Positions 36,301 to 47,804 are shown, counted from the stretch's first letter. The stretch is DNA of 64,000 bases from Plotosus lineatus (GCA_024760905.1 CM045738.1:50277297-50341296), one strand, 5' to 3'. Notes: a model not told the origin generated them from the letters alone. Numbers and translations: made by a program.

Positions 36301-39300
36301 CTCGCTACTTCACGCTTCAATTGATGCGACTCCAAGGCAAGGCATTCTTTTTAAATATTCATTAAAATAAAAAAATAAGGAAATTAAGGAAGAAATGGGG
36401 AAAAGGTAAAGGAAATGCCAAAAAATAAGGCCAATTATGCAAAAAAATACCCCAAACAAACGAAACAAAAAACAACCCAAAATCTCCATTCAAAACTACT
36501 TACATTTTTGTGAGGTGCCTGTCTTTGTGTGTGTATTTATATTTTATTTACATCTTATGCATTATTTTTTAAAGTTTAATTGTTATGATAAGCATTTATA
36601 GCATTGAATATGTATTTATTGACACATATACACGTACGTATACGGGGCAGTGGTGGTCTAGTGGTATAGGGCGCTGGATCGCTGATCCTAAGGTTGGGGG
36701 TTCGAGTCCCCACAAGGGTGTCACTGTCCCCCCCAGTGCTGTTAATTGGGTTATCAAAGGCGGGCCATGTTTCTCACTGTGTATGGTGAGAGGTTCATGT
36801 AAAAGAACCATTGCTGACTTTCATACAGAGTAGGCTGCAAAGCCGTCAGTGTGTTTCTGTCCCTTGCTAAAAGGATTGTCAGGAAGGGCATCCGACATAA
36901 AAACCCATGCCAAATCAAACGTGCGAATCATTAACATTAATAATAATAAAACAAGAATAAACAATAAGTCAACCAAGTCACTCTTATGTTACCAGTTTTT
37001 CAGAGAATGACCCATACAGTATACACACCTGGCCGATAAGGTTTGTCTGAAATGCCCTCTTTGACCATAAAAGCCATGGGAAGTCAGTACCTGAATATCT
37101 GGTTGTACCTGGTTGGAGTGTCAGGTAACTTTCCGCAGTGCAGGCTCATAGTGTTGCACAGTTCCATAAGAAAGGCTCTTGCTGGATGAAAACAGCTTGA
37201 TGTTTCCTCATACAAGTCTATGTACTTATGTGTAACTAAGAACAAAAGTTCCAGATAAGAAATCATTGGTGAAATCCAGAAAACAGGCCACGTGAGATTT
37301 AAGAATGCATTTCTTTATGAGAACACTTGGTGCGTGAGGTCCACTGTGTCTGGATCTCACATCGCTGTTCTATGTAAAAGGTCCTCAACAGCATGTCATT
37401 GTTTTCCATCTTTGACATGAAAAGGTTGTTAATAACTGAGCTGGAAGTAACGTCTCTATGGAAGGTACAGTTGGCGTGGCGAGAGAGGGGTATGATGGGA
37501 CTGATGCTGACATTCTTCAACACAAATTCAACTGCTAACATCTTATACTGTCTAGGTTTTCTGTGCCTTTCTGCCTCAAATCACTTGCTACTTCTGTACC
37601 GTTTCCACTAAATCCACAGCCCAAGTCAGATTAAGAGATTAAAAATAAAATGAATGAATGTATTGCAGTGTGTAAAACCTGTCTGTATTTTGACCCATGC
37701 TTCAGAATTCCCATTACTAAACCGATTGTAAGATGACCCTTTGAGTCCTGCATTCAGATCTCGGTTTCTTTGATGTTATCAGATGGGATGAAGAAGATAT
37801 AACAAGTAAACCCTGCAGTTCATTATTTTTACACTGTTTCTCTCCGCAGTCTTTCATACTGTAGGATCACACCACAAGGCTGCTTCACATTGGCCACACA
37901 GCTTCTTCCCAAGCTCCCACAACTAAAAGTACTGGACCTCAGTGAGAACAGCTTGAGGCAGGCAGGAATTCAACTACTGGCTACCCATCTAAAGAATCCA
38001 GAGTGCAAGCTTGAGACACTAAGGTTGGTACATCAGCAAATGATATTTTAATAACCAAGTGATGTTGGTGTGAACTTGGGTTACTTGATGTACTTCTTGA
38101 AGTTCATTTCTTCGGGGTTCAAGTTCACGTGAACAGACACTCTGTAGTTTAAAAACTCTCGTTCCCAGACTGAAGGACTGCAGAGTTACTCCTGAAGGAA
38201 GCAAAGCACTAGCATCGGCGCTAACTTTGAATCCGTCACACCTGAAAGAGCTCGACCTCCACTGGAACAATCCAGGAGACAATCCAGGAGTTGAGCAACT
38301 GGCCGCCTTTATGAGGGATCCGAACTCCAAGCTTGAAGTCTTATGGTTGGAATCTTCTCTCTATGTTTATCTTTGTCAACCTGATGAATAAAATTAACAT
38401 CTCTGACGATGTATGAATTAAGCACTCTACACTCATTTTATTTCTTTTCTTTAGGTTAAGTTATGGTGTGCTCACTGAGAAATGCTGTGAGGCGCTGGCT
38501 TCTGTCCTGAGGTGCAGCTCCGCTTGTCTCAAAGCAGTGGACCTGAGTGGAAATAAAATAAAGGACACAGGAGTGGAACTGCTGTCTGCTGGTCTGAGAA
38601 GCCCTCACTGTAAACTGGAGATACTAAGGTCACAATTCAGCCAATCATTTCACTTCTCTACTGAATTATAGCACAGAAGCGGTCACTGTGGGGATGCAGG
38701 CAGGTTCTAGGGACATTTTTATTCATTACTAAATTGCTTAATCCTACTGGGGTCACAGAGACATCTATTTCGGCTAGGTGAATGTGGGCTACACCCTGAA
38801 AAGTTCACCACTCCATCACAACCATTCACATCCACGGGCAATTTGGAACAGCCAATTAGCGTAGGTGCATGTGTTTGGAATGTGGGAGGGAAACCAGACT
38901 ACCCAGAGGAATCCCAAGCAAATACGGGTAGAACATGCAAACTCCACACAGGATGCGATCACCGAGCCCAGGACCTTTGCAAGGCAGACATGCTAACCAC
39001 AACACCACTGTGCTGCTTTGGAGATCTTTAACCACGTGTGAATGTGAAGTCCTCTTCTTGTACACATGTAAATATTTACAATACAGAGGTACCTTGACTT
39101 ACGAGTGTCTTTTATAACGTATTTTACAATGATACGAGCTTTGATCCCAACAAAAATCTGCCCCATCCAACCAGCAAAATTTTTGATTTACAAGCTCTGC
39201 TGGGAAAATGGCATTTCCAGGCTGATTAGCCTTGTATTCTTCCACGTGTACCCCCCCCCCCCCCCACTATGAATAGTGTTTACTGCACTTCATATAGTTT

Positions 39301-42300
39301 GCTCGGTGTTTTTTCCCTACACCATAGGGAACACAGTAAGAGCACCACTGCCACCTACTGTAGAGGATGCACAATTACACTTGCATGTACAGTACACTTA
39401 CACAAAGCATGTTCCCCAGGGTCATACCCCCCCCCCCCCCATTCCGGCATCACACCATGCCCCCTAAGGCGTTGCGCCCCGCTATTTGAGAAGCACTGGC
39501 CTTGTGGGAGCTCACCACAAGCCTTTCCTCACTGGCATTCATAGCATGCACAAAATTCTCCTCCTCCTTCTCTGTTACGCACCACCTCATTGCTGCCGAC
39601 ATCTTTGCCGCAGTTGATGATCGGTAGGGTTAGTTGACTTATTGTTTATTGTTTTATTATTATTTATTATTAATTACTCTTAATGTTAATGTACATGTAT
39701 TATTATGATCATCATCATCATAATCATTATTATTATTATTATTATGAATATTTATTGTTTTTGCATGTTTATCTTTAATATATGAGGTGAAATATCCGTG
39801 TTTGGTGCAGGTTATATGAGTTTGGGAGGGGGTTGCAACGGATTAATTGGTTTTTTTATTATTTCCGGAACGGATTAAATTCATAAATCAAGGTACCGCT
39901 GTATTTATTTTTACTTGCATGCCAGTGAAGAAGTGTAGTTCTGAGAGAAGTATTAGTCCACAGTGTAGCATGGGATTTGGATTGAGCTGCCGATTCAGGT
40001 GCTGATGGGACAGAATCTGTAACCTGTTTAGACGGATATTTGCAATAATTCGAAAGTTCTTTCTGCAGGTTGGCATTTTGTGAGATCACAGAGAAAGGAG
40101 CTGCAGCTTTGGCATGTGCTCTTACCGCGAATCCTACAACAATCAAAGAGCTGGACCTGAGTGAAAACCCCGTCGGAAACTGTGGACTGAAAGCACTTTC
40201 GCATGTGATCGGGGATTTCGGTTGCGGATTGCACACACTCAGGTAAAGAGTGAATGTGTGTCAAAGCCTTATGTCCTCTTTGTTGTAGCAGTCCTTAAAA
40301 TGGGAAAATTCTCTGCACCGCTGCATACAGGCTGAGACAGAGCCAAGTCACGGAAGATGGCTGTGTTGCTCTCGCCTCAGCTCTGACCTCGAATCCCAGC
40401 CGTCTGCAAGAACTGAACCTGGGAAACAACAAACTAACAGACGCTGGGATACAACATCTTTGTGATGCACTGAAAACTGAAATGGTTCAACTAGAGTGAG
40501 CGCTTTGCTAGATTGTTACAGATTGTCTGGACAGTAAAGAAAATATCATACTTCTGACATCATCTTTCTTTCCTTCAGGTTGAACGAGTGTTGCTTAACT
40601 GAGCGCTGCTGCCATTCACTGGTGTCTCTTCTCCTGAGAGAACACTCTAGTCTAAAAGTATTGAATCTGGGAGGAAATGATCTGCAGGACACTGGAGTGA
40701 AGACCCTTTGTGTCGGACTAGAAAGTCCAAGCTGCAAGCTGGAGGTGTTGAGGTGATGTCATGTTTAATAGTAATACACCTAAAGCTGAGGTTGGTGAGT
40801 TTTAGTTGTATATACAAACTGTTATATTGGTTGAACGCTTCACATTCAGGCAGCAATACAAAAGTTATAACATCTGAAAAAAGTCTGAAAAATATAAAAT
40901 CCGTTATCTGTGGCAACTTGAAAAACTGCGACCAATCGCCGCCTCCTGGTTTGTTGGGAAACATCCAGTTTTCGCCCTATCATGCACAGACCTGCAGTCA
41001 GAGCATGTGTGGAGGGGGAACATGGACGGACCTCTTAGAGCAGTCATTTTCAACCCTGTTCCTAGAGATCCAAATTCCTGCAGGTTTCCTCTCCAACCAG
41101 AATCCAACACACCTCTCTGACTTGCTCAAGACCTTCAAGGCAATACTCAGGTACGCAGATAAGCATGATGAATGTTGGAGATAAAACATGCAGGAAGGTA
41201 GAGCTCCATGAACAGGCTTGGGGACCACTGTTGGGGACTATCCTCATTAAAATATGAAAACCTATAAATGTTTGGGTGGTTTTAGTTAAAGCAGACACTG
41301 TGTTTTCATCTGTGTGATTTTGACAAAGATTTGATGGTGAGATTTGATGGTGATTTTATGCAGAAATGTGCGAAATTGCAAGAGGTTCAGATACTTTTTC
41401 ATACCACTGTACGGCCGTGACTTTCACCAAAGTTCTGAAGAAATGCTATTTTCATATTTTGCTCATATTCCAGATCACCAAGCCCCACTTTAAATGAATA
41501 AAATAAACACATAAAAAAATGAACCAGCATAAATAACAGAACTGCAATTCCTCACCGTAGGTTGTTTAACTGTGGAGTCTCAGAGAAAAGCTGTGAATTT
41601 TTGGCTTCAGTACTAAGTGAAAAGCATTCTGTGTTGAAAGAACTGGACCTTAGTGGAAATAACCTGAAAGACACAGATACAAAGCTGCTCAATATCTGCC
41701 TCGAGGATCCGGCCTACAAACTCGATCAACTTGAGTAAGTATTCCTTTCTTAAAAGGGTACGAGTCACCAGCTGGTCAGTTGTATTAGGGACTTGCTGTT
41801 ATTTATGAGAAGTCTCAGTTCTCTCTTTGCCGTAACTCATGCGAGAGTAAATGGCTGGCAAATACTGGGTCAATCACCAACAAATGCTTTTCAGCTGTTT
41901 TTAATTTTAATATTGCGACACATCTGAGTAATACATTCATGTCTCATTTAAAGGTACAGTGTGTAATATTTAATTTACTAGCATGTAGTGCTGTGGTTCC
42001 AACCAACTGAAGTTTCATTTCTGCGCCCCAGGAAGCCTGTAAAATTCTAGGCTCCTGTAGAAACATGGCGGTGCAAGATGGCGGCCTCTGTGCGAGGGGA
42101 CCCACTTTCCATGTAGATATTAACAGCATAAGAATCTGTAAACTCAGTGACTACACAGCAGTACCTTGACTTACCAAATTAATCCGTTCCGAGGGTGAGC
42201 TTGGAAGTCAAAATGTTTGTTAGATAAAATAAAAATCCCCATTGGAAATAATAGAAAACCAATTACAGTCAGCCCCTTCTTACAAAATGAATCCATTTCA

Positions 42301-45300
42301 GAGCCTTTTTCGGAACCTGGATTTTTCATAAGTAGAGGCGTATTTTACATGTAAAACGCGTGATCTGTTCAAAGCCTCCCAAGCCTACCCCATAAACACT
42401 TTAAAACTTATAAAAGCTCACCAATTTTGTATGAAATATGTATGAAATACAGTCGGCCCTCTACTTACGAAAACCTCTGAATATGAAAAATACAGGTTAC
42501 GAAAAACATTTTCCTAAATTTTCATCCTCTGTATACGAAACAACCTCTTCTTACGGAAAGTGTCAAACGCACATTCAAACATTCAAATAATGCGCAAGTT
42601 GCTCTCTCATTGGCTGTCTCCCAACATCCCGCTCCGCTGGCCTCCCATTGGCCAGTAGGGAACTGAATCTCCATAGTACTGCACCCATAAAGCTTGTTTG
42701 TCACATGCGTAAAGGAGAGTTGTACTGTTGGTTTGTGAGTTTCAAGAGTTTTTTTTGAGAGTGTTCATTGCAGCTTATTTTAAGGTTTTTTTAAGTTGTT
42801 TAATTCAGTAAATGTTTAATAAATGTGGCGCGCTCCGCCGAATGTGGGCAAAACGAGGCTCATCCGGACCTCCGATCCCTCAAGCAAGCAGGTCAATGTT
42901 GAGTACTAAACAAGTGTTCAAAGCGTACTTGCCTGCTTGACAGAACGGAGGTCCGGACAAGCCGCGTCCCCTGTCTCAAAAGCTCCGGCATCGGCTGCGG
43001 CGGAGTGCGCCACGGAGTGTGCCGAGTGTGGGCGGCGTCATGACCGACACCGTAGCCTCAAAAACGGGGCACAGCTCATCCGGACCTCCGATCCCTTAAG
43101 CAAACGAGTGAATGTTCGAGTACTAAACAAGTGTTCAAAACGCACTTGCCTGCTTGACAGATCGGAGGTCCGGCAAGCTGCGTTCCGCCCCAAAAGCTTC
43201 AGTGTTGGCCATGACGCCTCCCGCACTTGGCGGAGTACGTCACAAATGTTTAATAATATTCAATATTTTTTGGTGTGGTTAATTAAAAAAATTGGTTAAT
43301 AAAAAATGTTTCATGTTTAAACCATTTTATTAACATATTTATTAATTAAACCATTATTAAACATTTTTTATTAACCATTTTTTTTATTAACCAAACCAAA
43401 CAATATTAAACATTATTAAACATTTGTGATGCGCTCCGCCAAGTGTGGGCGGCGTCGCAGCTGACACCGGAGTTTTTGGGGCGGACAAGCAGGCAAGTGC
43501 GCTTTGAACACTTGTTTAGTACTCAACATTCACTCGTTTGCTTGAGGGATTGGCGGTCCGGATGAGCCATACCCCATCTCGGGGGCTCCAGTGTCGGTTG
43601 CGCCGTCACACGCACTCGGCGGAGCGCGCCACATTTGTGCCGAATGCAGGTGGCGTCGCAGCCGACGCCAGAGCTTTTGAGATGGGGCACAGCTCATCCA
43701 GACCTCCGATCTGTCAAGCAGACAAATGCGCTTTAAATACTTGTTTAGTACTCAACATTCATCTGTTTGCTTGAGGGATTGGAGGTCCGGATGAGCCGCG
43801 TTTTGCCCACATTCAGCGGAACGCGCCACATTTATTAAACATTTACTGAATCAAACAACTTAAAAAACGAAAAATAAGCTGCAATGTGCACTTTCAAAAA
43901 AACTCACGAACCAAGAGTACATCTCTCCTTTACGCATGTGACATACAAGCATTGTAGGTACAGTACTACGGAGATTCAGCTCCCTCCTGGCCAATGAGAG
44001 GCCAATGGAAGGCCAGCGGGGCGGGATGTTGGGAGACAGCCAATGAGAGAGCAACTCGCGCATTGTTTGAATGTTTAAATGGAGCGTTTTAATGTTTGAA
44101 TGGCGCGTTTGGTGCTTTTCGTAAGAAGAACTTGTTTCGTATACAGCAGGAAAAAATTCAGGAAAATGTTTTTTGTATACTGAATTTTTCATATTCAGGG
44201 GTTTTCATAAGAAGGAGGCCGACTGTACTCCGTTGCAACCCCCTCCCAAACTCATATAACCTGACAAAAACACATATATTTCACCGAATATAATAAAGAT
44301 AAACATGTAAAAACAATAAATACAGACGCTCCTCAACTTACGAACATTAATTTTATGAACATCCGGAGATATGAACAGGGCTATCCGAGGTCGAAAGTGA
44401 ACGTGAAATGAAATCAAAGAACAAATAGAAATAGAAATGGAATAAAATCTATAGAAAGATATATCATAAATATAAGTATGAAATATGATTAAACATTATC
44501 CTGAGGTACACTTAATACTAGGCTCTGGCAGAGGGGCGTGGCTGACACGTGCTTTACACCATGCGGAGATCACGGAAGAGAAGCAGAACCATACATTTCT
44601 GAACTCGCGTCAAAACTTTCAAAGAAGAAACAAATTGACTCCAGTATTATAATGAACCGCTGTAAATCTGATCAGATCTGCTGTGCTGTGCTTGAGAGGA
44701 ACCAGGAGTTTAAACACGGGACATAATGATATTGATAATGTACAGATAATTATGTCGAGGTAGAGAGAGAGAGAGAGAGAGATTGTATAGTGTACAAACT
44801 TGTATAGGTTACTTATATGCTGCGAAGCGTCTGTATTTTATAATAACAAAAATGTATTACATTAACATTAATAATAATTAATAATAATAAAACAAGAATA
44901 AACAATAAGTCAACTAACCCTTCCGGTCATTGACTGAGGCCAAGATGTCACGTGGGCGCGAAGGCAGGCATGAGGTGGTGCGTAGCGTAACAGAGAAACA
45001 GGAGGAGGAAGAGGAGGAGAATTTTGTGCATGTGCACACTACGAATGCCAGCAAAGAAAGGCTTCTGGTGAGCTTACACAAGGCCAGTGCTTCTCAAATA
45101 GCGGGGCGTACCTCCCTTGGGCGGTGCGTATGACCCTGAGGGGGCCTTCTTTTTTTGATATACTGTACTAGAATTAAGTGTAATTGTGCATCCTCTACAG
45201 TAGGTAGCAGTGGTGCACTCACTGTGTTCCCTATGGTGTTTGGAAAGAGCACTGAGCAAACAACGCAGTAAACACTATTCACAGTCGCATGCGGGGCGAT

Positions 45301-46311
45301 GGGGGGGGGCATGAAATGTTTTTTTTTCCTATAGGGGCGTCACAAAAAATAATTGAGAAGCGCTGCACAATGCGTTCTCAGAGCATGGAGGAATACACGC
45401 AGAGGAATGCAAGGCTAATCGGCCCAGAAAAGCCATTTCACCATCAGAGCCCGTAAGTCAAAATTTTGCTGGTGGGATGGGGCAGATTGTGAGTGGGATC
45501 GAAGCTTGTATCATGGAAAATTCGTGATAAAAGACACTTGTAAGTCAAGGTACCACTGTATTTTAAATATTTATAGATTAATGAAAACATAATTTCTGCT
45601 AACAGATGTTTCATAGTTACATACCGTACCTTTATAACAGCTGTTAATTCCCTCCCCTCAACAGCATCTCTTTTATTTCTTAACATTAATAAGATGATGG
45701 AAAATGCAGTGCTTATTATATACAAACTGAATTATAAATGAAAGCAAATGTCTCCAAACAGAAAACTTCACTATAATCGATGATTTGAAAAAGAAATAAC
45801 AGCACTACAGTATCATGTTTACTGTAATGCTGAGATTATGTGGCGTGTTTGCCAAATTAATTCCCTGAATCAAAATTTCTAAGGTGAGAGTTGATGTATC
45901 AGAATGATATAATAAATAAGGAATAGTGCAATCAGCCAGCCATAACTACAAAATAAAAACAGACAAAGTGTCTGTGACGAATTGAGCATCTGCAGTGTTG
46001 TTTCAAGCATCATCCACTCGGAATAACATTGAAATTCATTTGCAGTGGACCAATCAGATTGTAGTAGCCCTTCCTGTGTAGGATATATTGATAGTGTATA
46101 AACTTGTGATTTGTCTTGCAGCTGTACTACTGACAGTATAGTATCTTCTGGCCAATAGAATAGTGTTGTGGTACACACTGTTAATTACGACCACAATACT
46201 TTTTTCAACATGATAAACTTACATGCTAAAGCTTTCATAATGTACTTTTAAATATACCGTTTGTGTTGCTGTATTTTTCATAATTCATTTTGTTTTTCCA
46301 GCTTATACTGA
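27160..46311 (+). CDS. Fish-type NLR immune receptor (FISNA-NACHT-LRR), 13 coding exons
   Basis: Likely cytosolic pattern-recognition or inflammasome-type protein of the expanded fish NLR-C group. Exons: 27160-27197 (ATG), 27955-28059, 28300-28368, 30774-32576, 32708-32881, 37850-38023, 38169-38345, 38455-38628, 40069-40242, 40331-40495, 40579-40752, 41561-41734, 46302-46311. The sum is 3411 nt, about 1136 residues, and every junction is in phase. The three small first exons encode the short Ser-rich leader usual in this group. The large exon carries FISNA (about residues 100-172), NACHT with Walker A GVAGIGKT (182-189) and Walker B LDGLDE (256-261), and the helical NACHT-associated part with FVHLSIQEF (481-489). 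Eight LRR exons follow, six of exactly 174 nt, one of 177 and one of 165, each one repeat pair (LxELDLSxN). The final exon gives only a few codons before the stop at 46309. No PYD, CARD or B30.2 domain is seen. Introns are transposon-rich. A possible poly(A) signal AATAAA lies near 48763. Confidence 0.94.
27284..27333. repeat. (AC)n microsatellite in NLR intron 1
   Basis: An uninterrupted AC run of about 50 bp. Confidence 0.95.
28761..28867 (+). mobile_element. 5'-truncated RTE-like 3' end with 16-bp target duplication
   Basis: It carries only the last codons (VVGVREEDAKDR-like) and the 3' end GCCGAAAGGAAAAGAAGAAG. The flanks ATTAACATTAATAATA at 28745-28760 and 28868-28883 are identical, the mark of target-primed insertion. 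Confidence 0.9.
29502..29835 (-). mobile_element. RTE-tailed SINE (family 1)
   Basis: Minus orientation. The tail at 29508-29560 mirrors the LINE 3' end, followed by the GTCGGATGCCCTTC block, the body, and a head ending near the CTATACCAG text at 29829. It interrupts the Tigger-like copy between its AAAGTTTG and CTTGTATCATGG segments. Confidence 0.75.
29890..30773. other. NLR intron 3, right part
   Basis: No element recognised. A minus-strand open stretch at 30124-30327 (67 codons) is listed among the findings. Confidence 0.4.
32969..34464. mobile_element. Tigger-like element (GCTCCCTGACTTA ends), host of a Tc1 remnant
   Basis: It starts CAGATGCTCCCTGACTTATG and ends with the inverted ACGTATGTCAGGGAGCGTCTG. 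TA flanks the ends. It lies in NLR intron 5. Confidence 0.75.
33590..34258 (-). mobile_element. Internally deleted Tc1-like transposon
   Basis: On the minus strand a frame keeps the Tc1 N-terminal DNA-binding region: NLTSVQKAIIDTLKQEGK, then a second helix with CSQLLYQ, then RCGRKHYTTRRGDWTLRKIV, ending at a stop near 33650. No DDE residues remain. The outer end at 34258 reads CTAATTTTTTGAGAAGGAC, a known Tc1-type terminus in fish. The left boundary is approximate. Confidence 0.75.
35062..36244 (-). mobile_element. RTE-like LINE, 5'-truncated, with 15-bp target duplication
   Basis: It covers the reverse transcriptase from MPRKSTTNAVFALR (36224) through [16 protein letters not shown] (35861) to the C-terminal LRLELPG (35220) and 3' end. 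An internal rearrangement duplicates a TTGTCTAATC/TTGTCTAACC stretch at 35872-35897. The flanks TATTATATGAAAGAT (35047-35061) and TATTATATTAAAGAT (36245-36259) are the target duplication. It inserted into the Tigger-like host. Confidence 0.9.
36292..36642. mobile_element. GGGATCCCT-type Tigger-like element, right end missing
   Basis: It starts CAGGGATCCCTCGCTACTTC after TA. The segment TTAATTGTTATGATAAGCAT near 36575-36594 matches 9590-9610. The SINE at 36643 replaces its right part. Confidence 0.65.
36643..36931 (+). mobile_element. RTE-tailed SINE (family 1), best-kept head
   Basis: The head GGGCAGTGGTGGTCTAGTGG and B box GGTTCGAGTCC form a clear polymerase III promoter. The body and the GTCAGGAAGGGCATCCGACA block follow, and the copy ends at CGTGCGAATCA, just before the part that would match the LINE 3' end. 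Confidence 0.8.
36979..37849. other. NLR intron 5, right part
   Basis: No repeat match inside the window. Two minus-strand open stretches (37084-37266 and 37299-37541) are discussed in the findings. Confidence 0.4.
38717..39015 (-). repeat. Common teleost SINE-like repeat in NLR intron 8
   Basis: GAACATGCAAACTCCACACA and AAATGTGGGAGG-like text on the plus strand mark a minus-oriented copy. Confidence 0.6.
39084..39901. mobile_element. Tigger-like element, GTACCTTGACTTACGA family, copy 5
   Basis: It starts CAGAGGTACCTTGACTTACG and ends CAAGGTACCGCTG followed by TA. It has long C runs at 39250-39265 and 39428-39440 and is otherwise a simple copy in NLR intron 8. Confidence 0.8.
41045..41229. 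mobile_element. hAT-like miniature element
   Basis: Ends CAGTCATTTTCAACCCTGTT and GGCTTGGGGACCACTG are weakly inverted. The inner text TTCCTGCAGGTTTCC and ACATGCAGGAAGG is also inverted. It lies in NLR intron 11. Confidence 0.5.
41237..41411. mobile_element. Tc1-like terminal fragment
   Basis: It matches, inverted, the terminal region of the Tc1 element at 61079-61250 (AACCTATAAATGTTTGGGTG; TTTTTCATACCACTG). Only one end remains. Confidence 0.8.
42266..42449. mobile_element. Partial CAGTCAGCCC-type Tigger-like element
   Basis: It starts CAGTCAGCCCCTTCTTACAA after TA. The same text at 62383-62502 reads into TGTAAAACACGTGAT, matching here. Only its left part is present; the palindrome follows directly. 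Confidence 0.6.
42450..44225. mobile_element. 1.8-kb palindromic foldback element
   Basis: It starts CAGTCGGCCCTCTACTTACG and ends GAAGGAGGCCGACTG. The arms are inverted copies over almost their whole length, folding about an AT-rich centre near 43345. Each arm carries an outer AT-rich terminus, a block with CTCATTGGCTGTCTCCCAAC and two GC-rich units with CGGACCTCCGATCC and GAGTACTAAACAAGTGTTC. No coding frame is credible. TA flanks the complex on both sides (42264-42265 and 44226-44227). Confidence 0.85.
44323..44833. mobile_element. 511-bp Tigger-like element (GACGCTCC ends)
   Basis: It starts CAGACGCTCCTCAACTTACG and ends GCTGCGAAGCGTCTG. TA flanks both ends. An inner frame at 44538-44726 is too short and unlike known transposases to name. 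A GA run lies at 44764-44781. A second, broken copy is at 60615-62382. Confidence 0.8.
45560..46301. other. NLR intron 12, right part
   Basis: AT-rich, with no repeat match or credible frame. The last NLR exon follows at 46302. Confidence 0.4.
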
Positions 46312-46556
46312 ACAGCTCGAGGGATGCAGTCATTGTGCAATCGGGAGAAAATGGTCATGGTGGACTGTTATACTTAACAGCAACCCACCATAGGTCAGTT
46401 CAGAGACATAAGCCGTCAAAGTATTTTTGGTTTTTTTATATTTATGTTACGGCACATTGGAATAATGACACACGAGTAACATTACATTAAATACATGGGT
46501 GCAAGTTGGAAATTTTGAAAAATCCTGAAGTCTGACGTAGCCAGATGGGAATGCCG

Positions 46557-47551
46557 GTAGGGATGTCATTGACAATCGGAATATCGCCGATATAATTATG
46601 TCGATCGATAATCGATACCTATAAAAGGGATATCAATACTTCTCACGTTATAGCTTTCTGTGTTCATGATAGCGTCTGTAGTCATTGCCATTTTCAAGTG
46701 CGTGTTCTCAACAGCACAGAACATTTTGAACAAGAAGAGACACTTCTCACCGAATAATGCAGATATGTGCATCTTCTGAATCTATACATCTATTTTCGAT
46801 TCCACGTCACTGTGACACGCGGCGGAGAGCCAATCCTTTCTGTACTCCACTGTGTGGGCGGGCCGATAGCATCAAACTCCAATTTTATAGGATTATAACA
46901 ACAGCCACAGACTGCGCGTGTTGTTTGAGTAAAGAGAGAAATTTCCCTCGTTTTGATCGGCTCATTTCCACGAAGCCAAGTACAGATGGCAAGCAAACAC
47001 AAATGGACAGACATGGAAAAACTTCAACCCGCAGAGCAGCTGATTGCCAAAACTTGGGACGCGCTTCCTGTCACATAAACACTGCAGCGTGTGAGTCCAA
47101 TAAAATTAGAGTTTCAAGGTATCGGACCCGCCCACACAGAAAGGATTGGCTCTCGGCTTCGCGCCACAGTGACGTGGCATTGAAAGTAGATGAATAGATT
47201 TGCTCTGAGCAGTTAGAAAGTGAAGCTGCATCATCTCCTGCTTGGCCTTTTAAGATGCTGGCACTGCCGGCAGCACAAACAACCGTCGTACGCAACACTC
47301 GCACTGCACTGCCATGAATCATGCGTCACCACTTTTGCGGTCGTAAAGTCGATCAGACAAAACTCGCATAAGTCGTAAGTCGACGACTCGCTGTATTCGA
47401 TGCATTATACAAACTACTGTAATATATCTTAGTGTGTTCTATTTAATGTATTTATGGAACAGCACAGCAATGTTCCAATGTATCGATGCATCGGAATTTT
47501 TTTTTATCAATATATTGATACCAATAATAGGTTTTCAATGACACCCCTACA
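46557..47551. mobile_element. hAT-like element
   Basis: The left end TAGGGATGTCATTGACAATC and the right end TTCAATGACACCCCTA are inverted. The block at 47047-47394 is shared with 9217-9583. No intact transposase is seen. Confidence 0.6.
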
Positions 47552-47804
47552 TGCCGGATTTGGGGGGGGGGGTTTAAAAGTGGGGTACACCCCCCTTTGG
47601 GCTCGGAAAAAAAATTAAATCACAAGTTAAAATGGTTGTCTCTAATGCAATCTTTTACCAACATTTACAGTAATATACAATCTGCAAATTCATATATATT
47701 GATGCAAAATAAACATTTGTAAATTTAGAATACAAGATATATTTTGTTGAACAATCTAATTCCACCTGACCTCTTTCTGACCAACATTTTTTATATGTAA
47801 ATAC

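Larger units (their letters stand above)
34881..36978. mobile_element. Tigger-like element, GTACCTTGACTTACGA family, copy 4, heavily invaded
   Basis: It begins CAGCGGTACCTTGACTTACG. An RTE-like LINE (35062-36244), a GGGATCCCT-type element (36292) and a SINE (36643-36931) interrupt it. The host resumes at 36932 with TTAACATTAATAATAATAAA, then fades without its right end. Confidence 0.75.
42156..45558. mobile_element. Tigger-like element, GTACCTTGACTTACGA family, copy 6, host of two TA insertions
   Basis: Its left end reads CAGCAGTACCTTGACTTACC and its right end GTCAAGGTACCACTG. Host sequence stops at 42265, resumes at 44228 (CTCCGTTGCAACCCC) and again at 44836 (TTTATAATAACAAAAATG). The two gaps are the palindrome complex and a 511-bp element. 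It lies in NLR intron 12. Confidence 0.8.

Noticed and set aside
36643..36720. Functional tRNA gene
   Set aside because: A and B boxes belong to a SINE head; no cloverleaf with proper acceptor stem, and the body continues for over 200 bp as in other copies.
42937..43774. Open frames within the foldback palindrome as proteins
   Set aside because: They reflect GC-rich repeated units that read open on both strands; no family resemblance.
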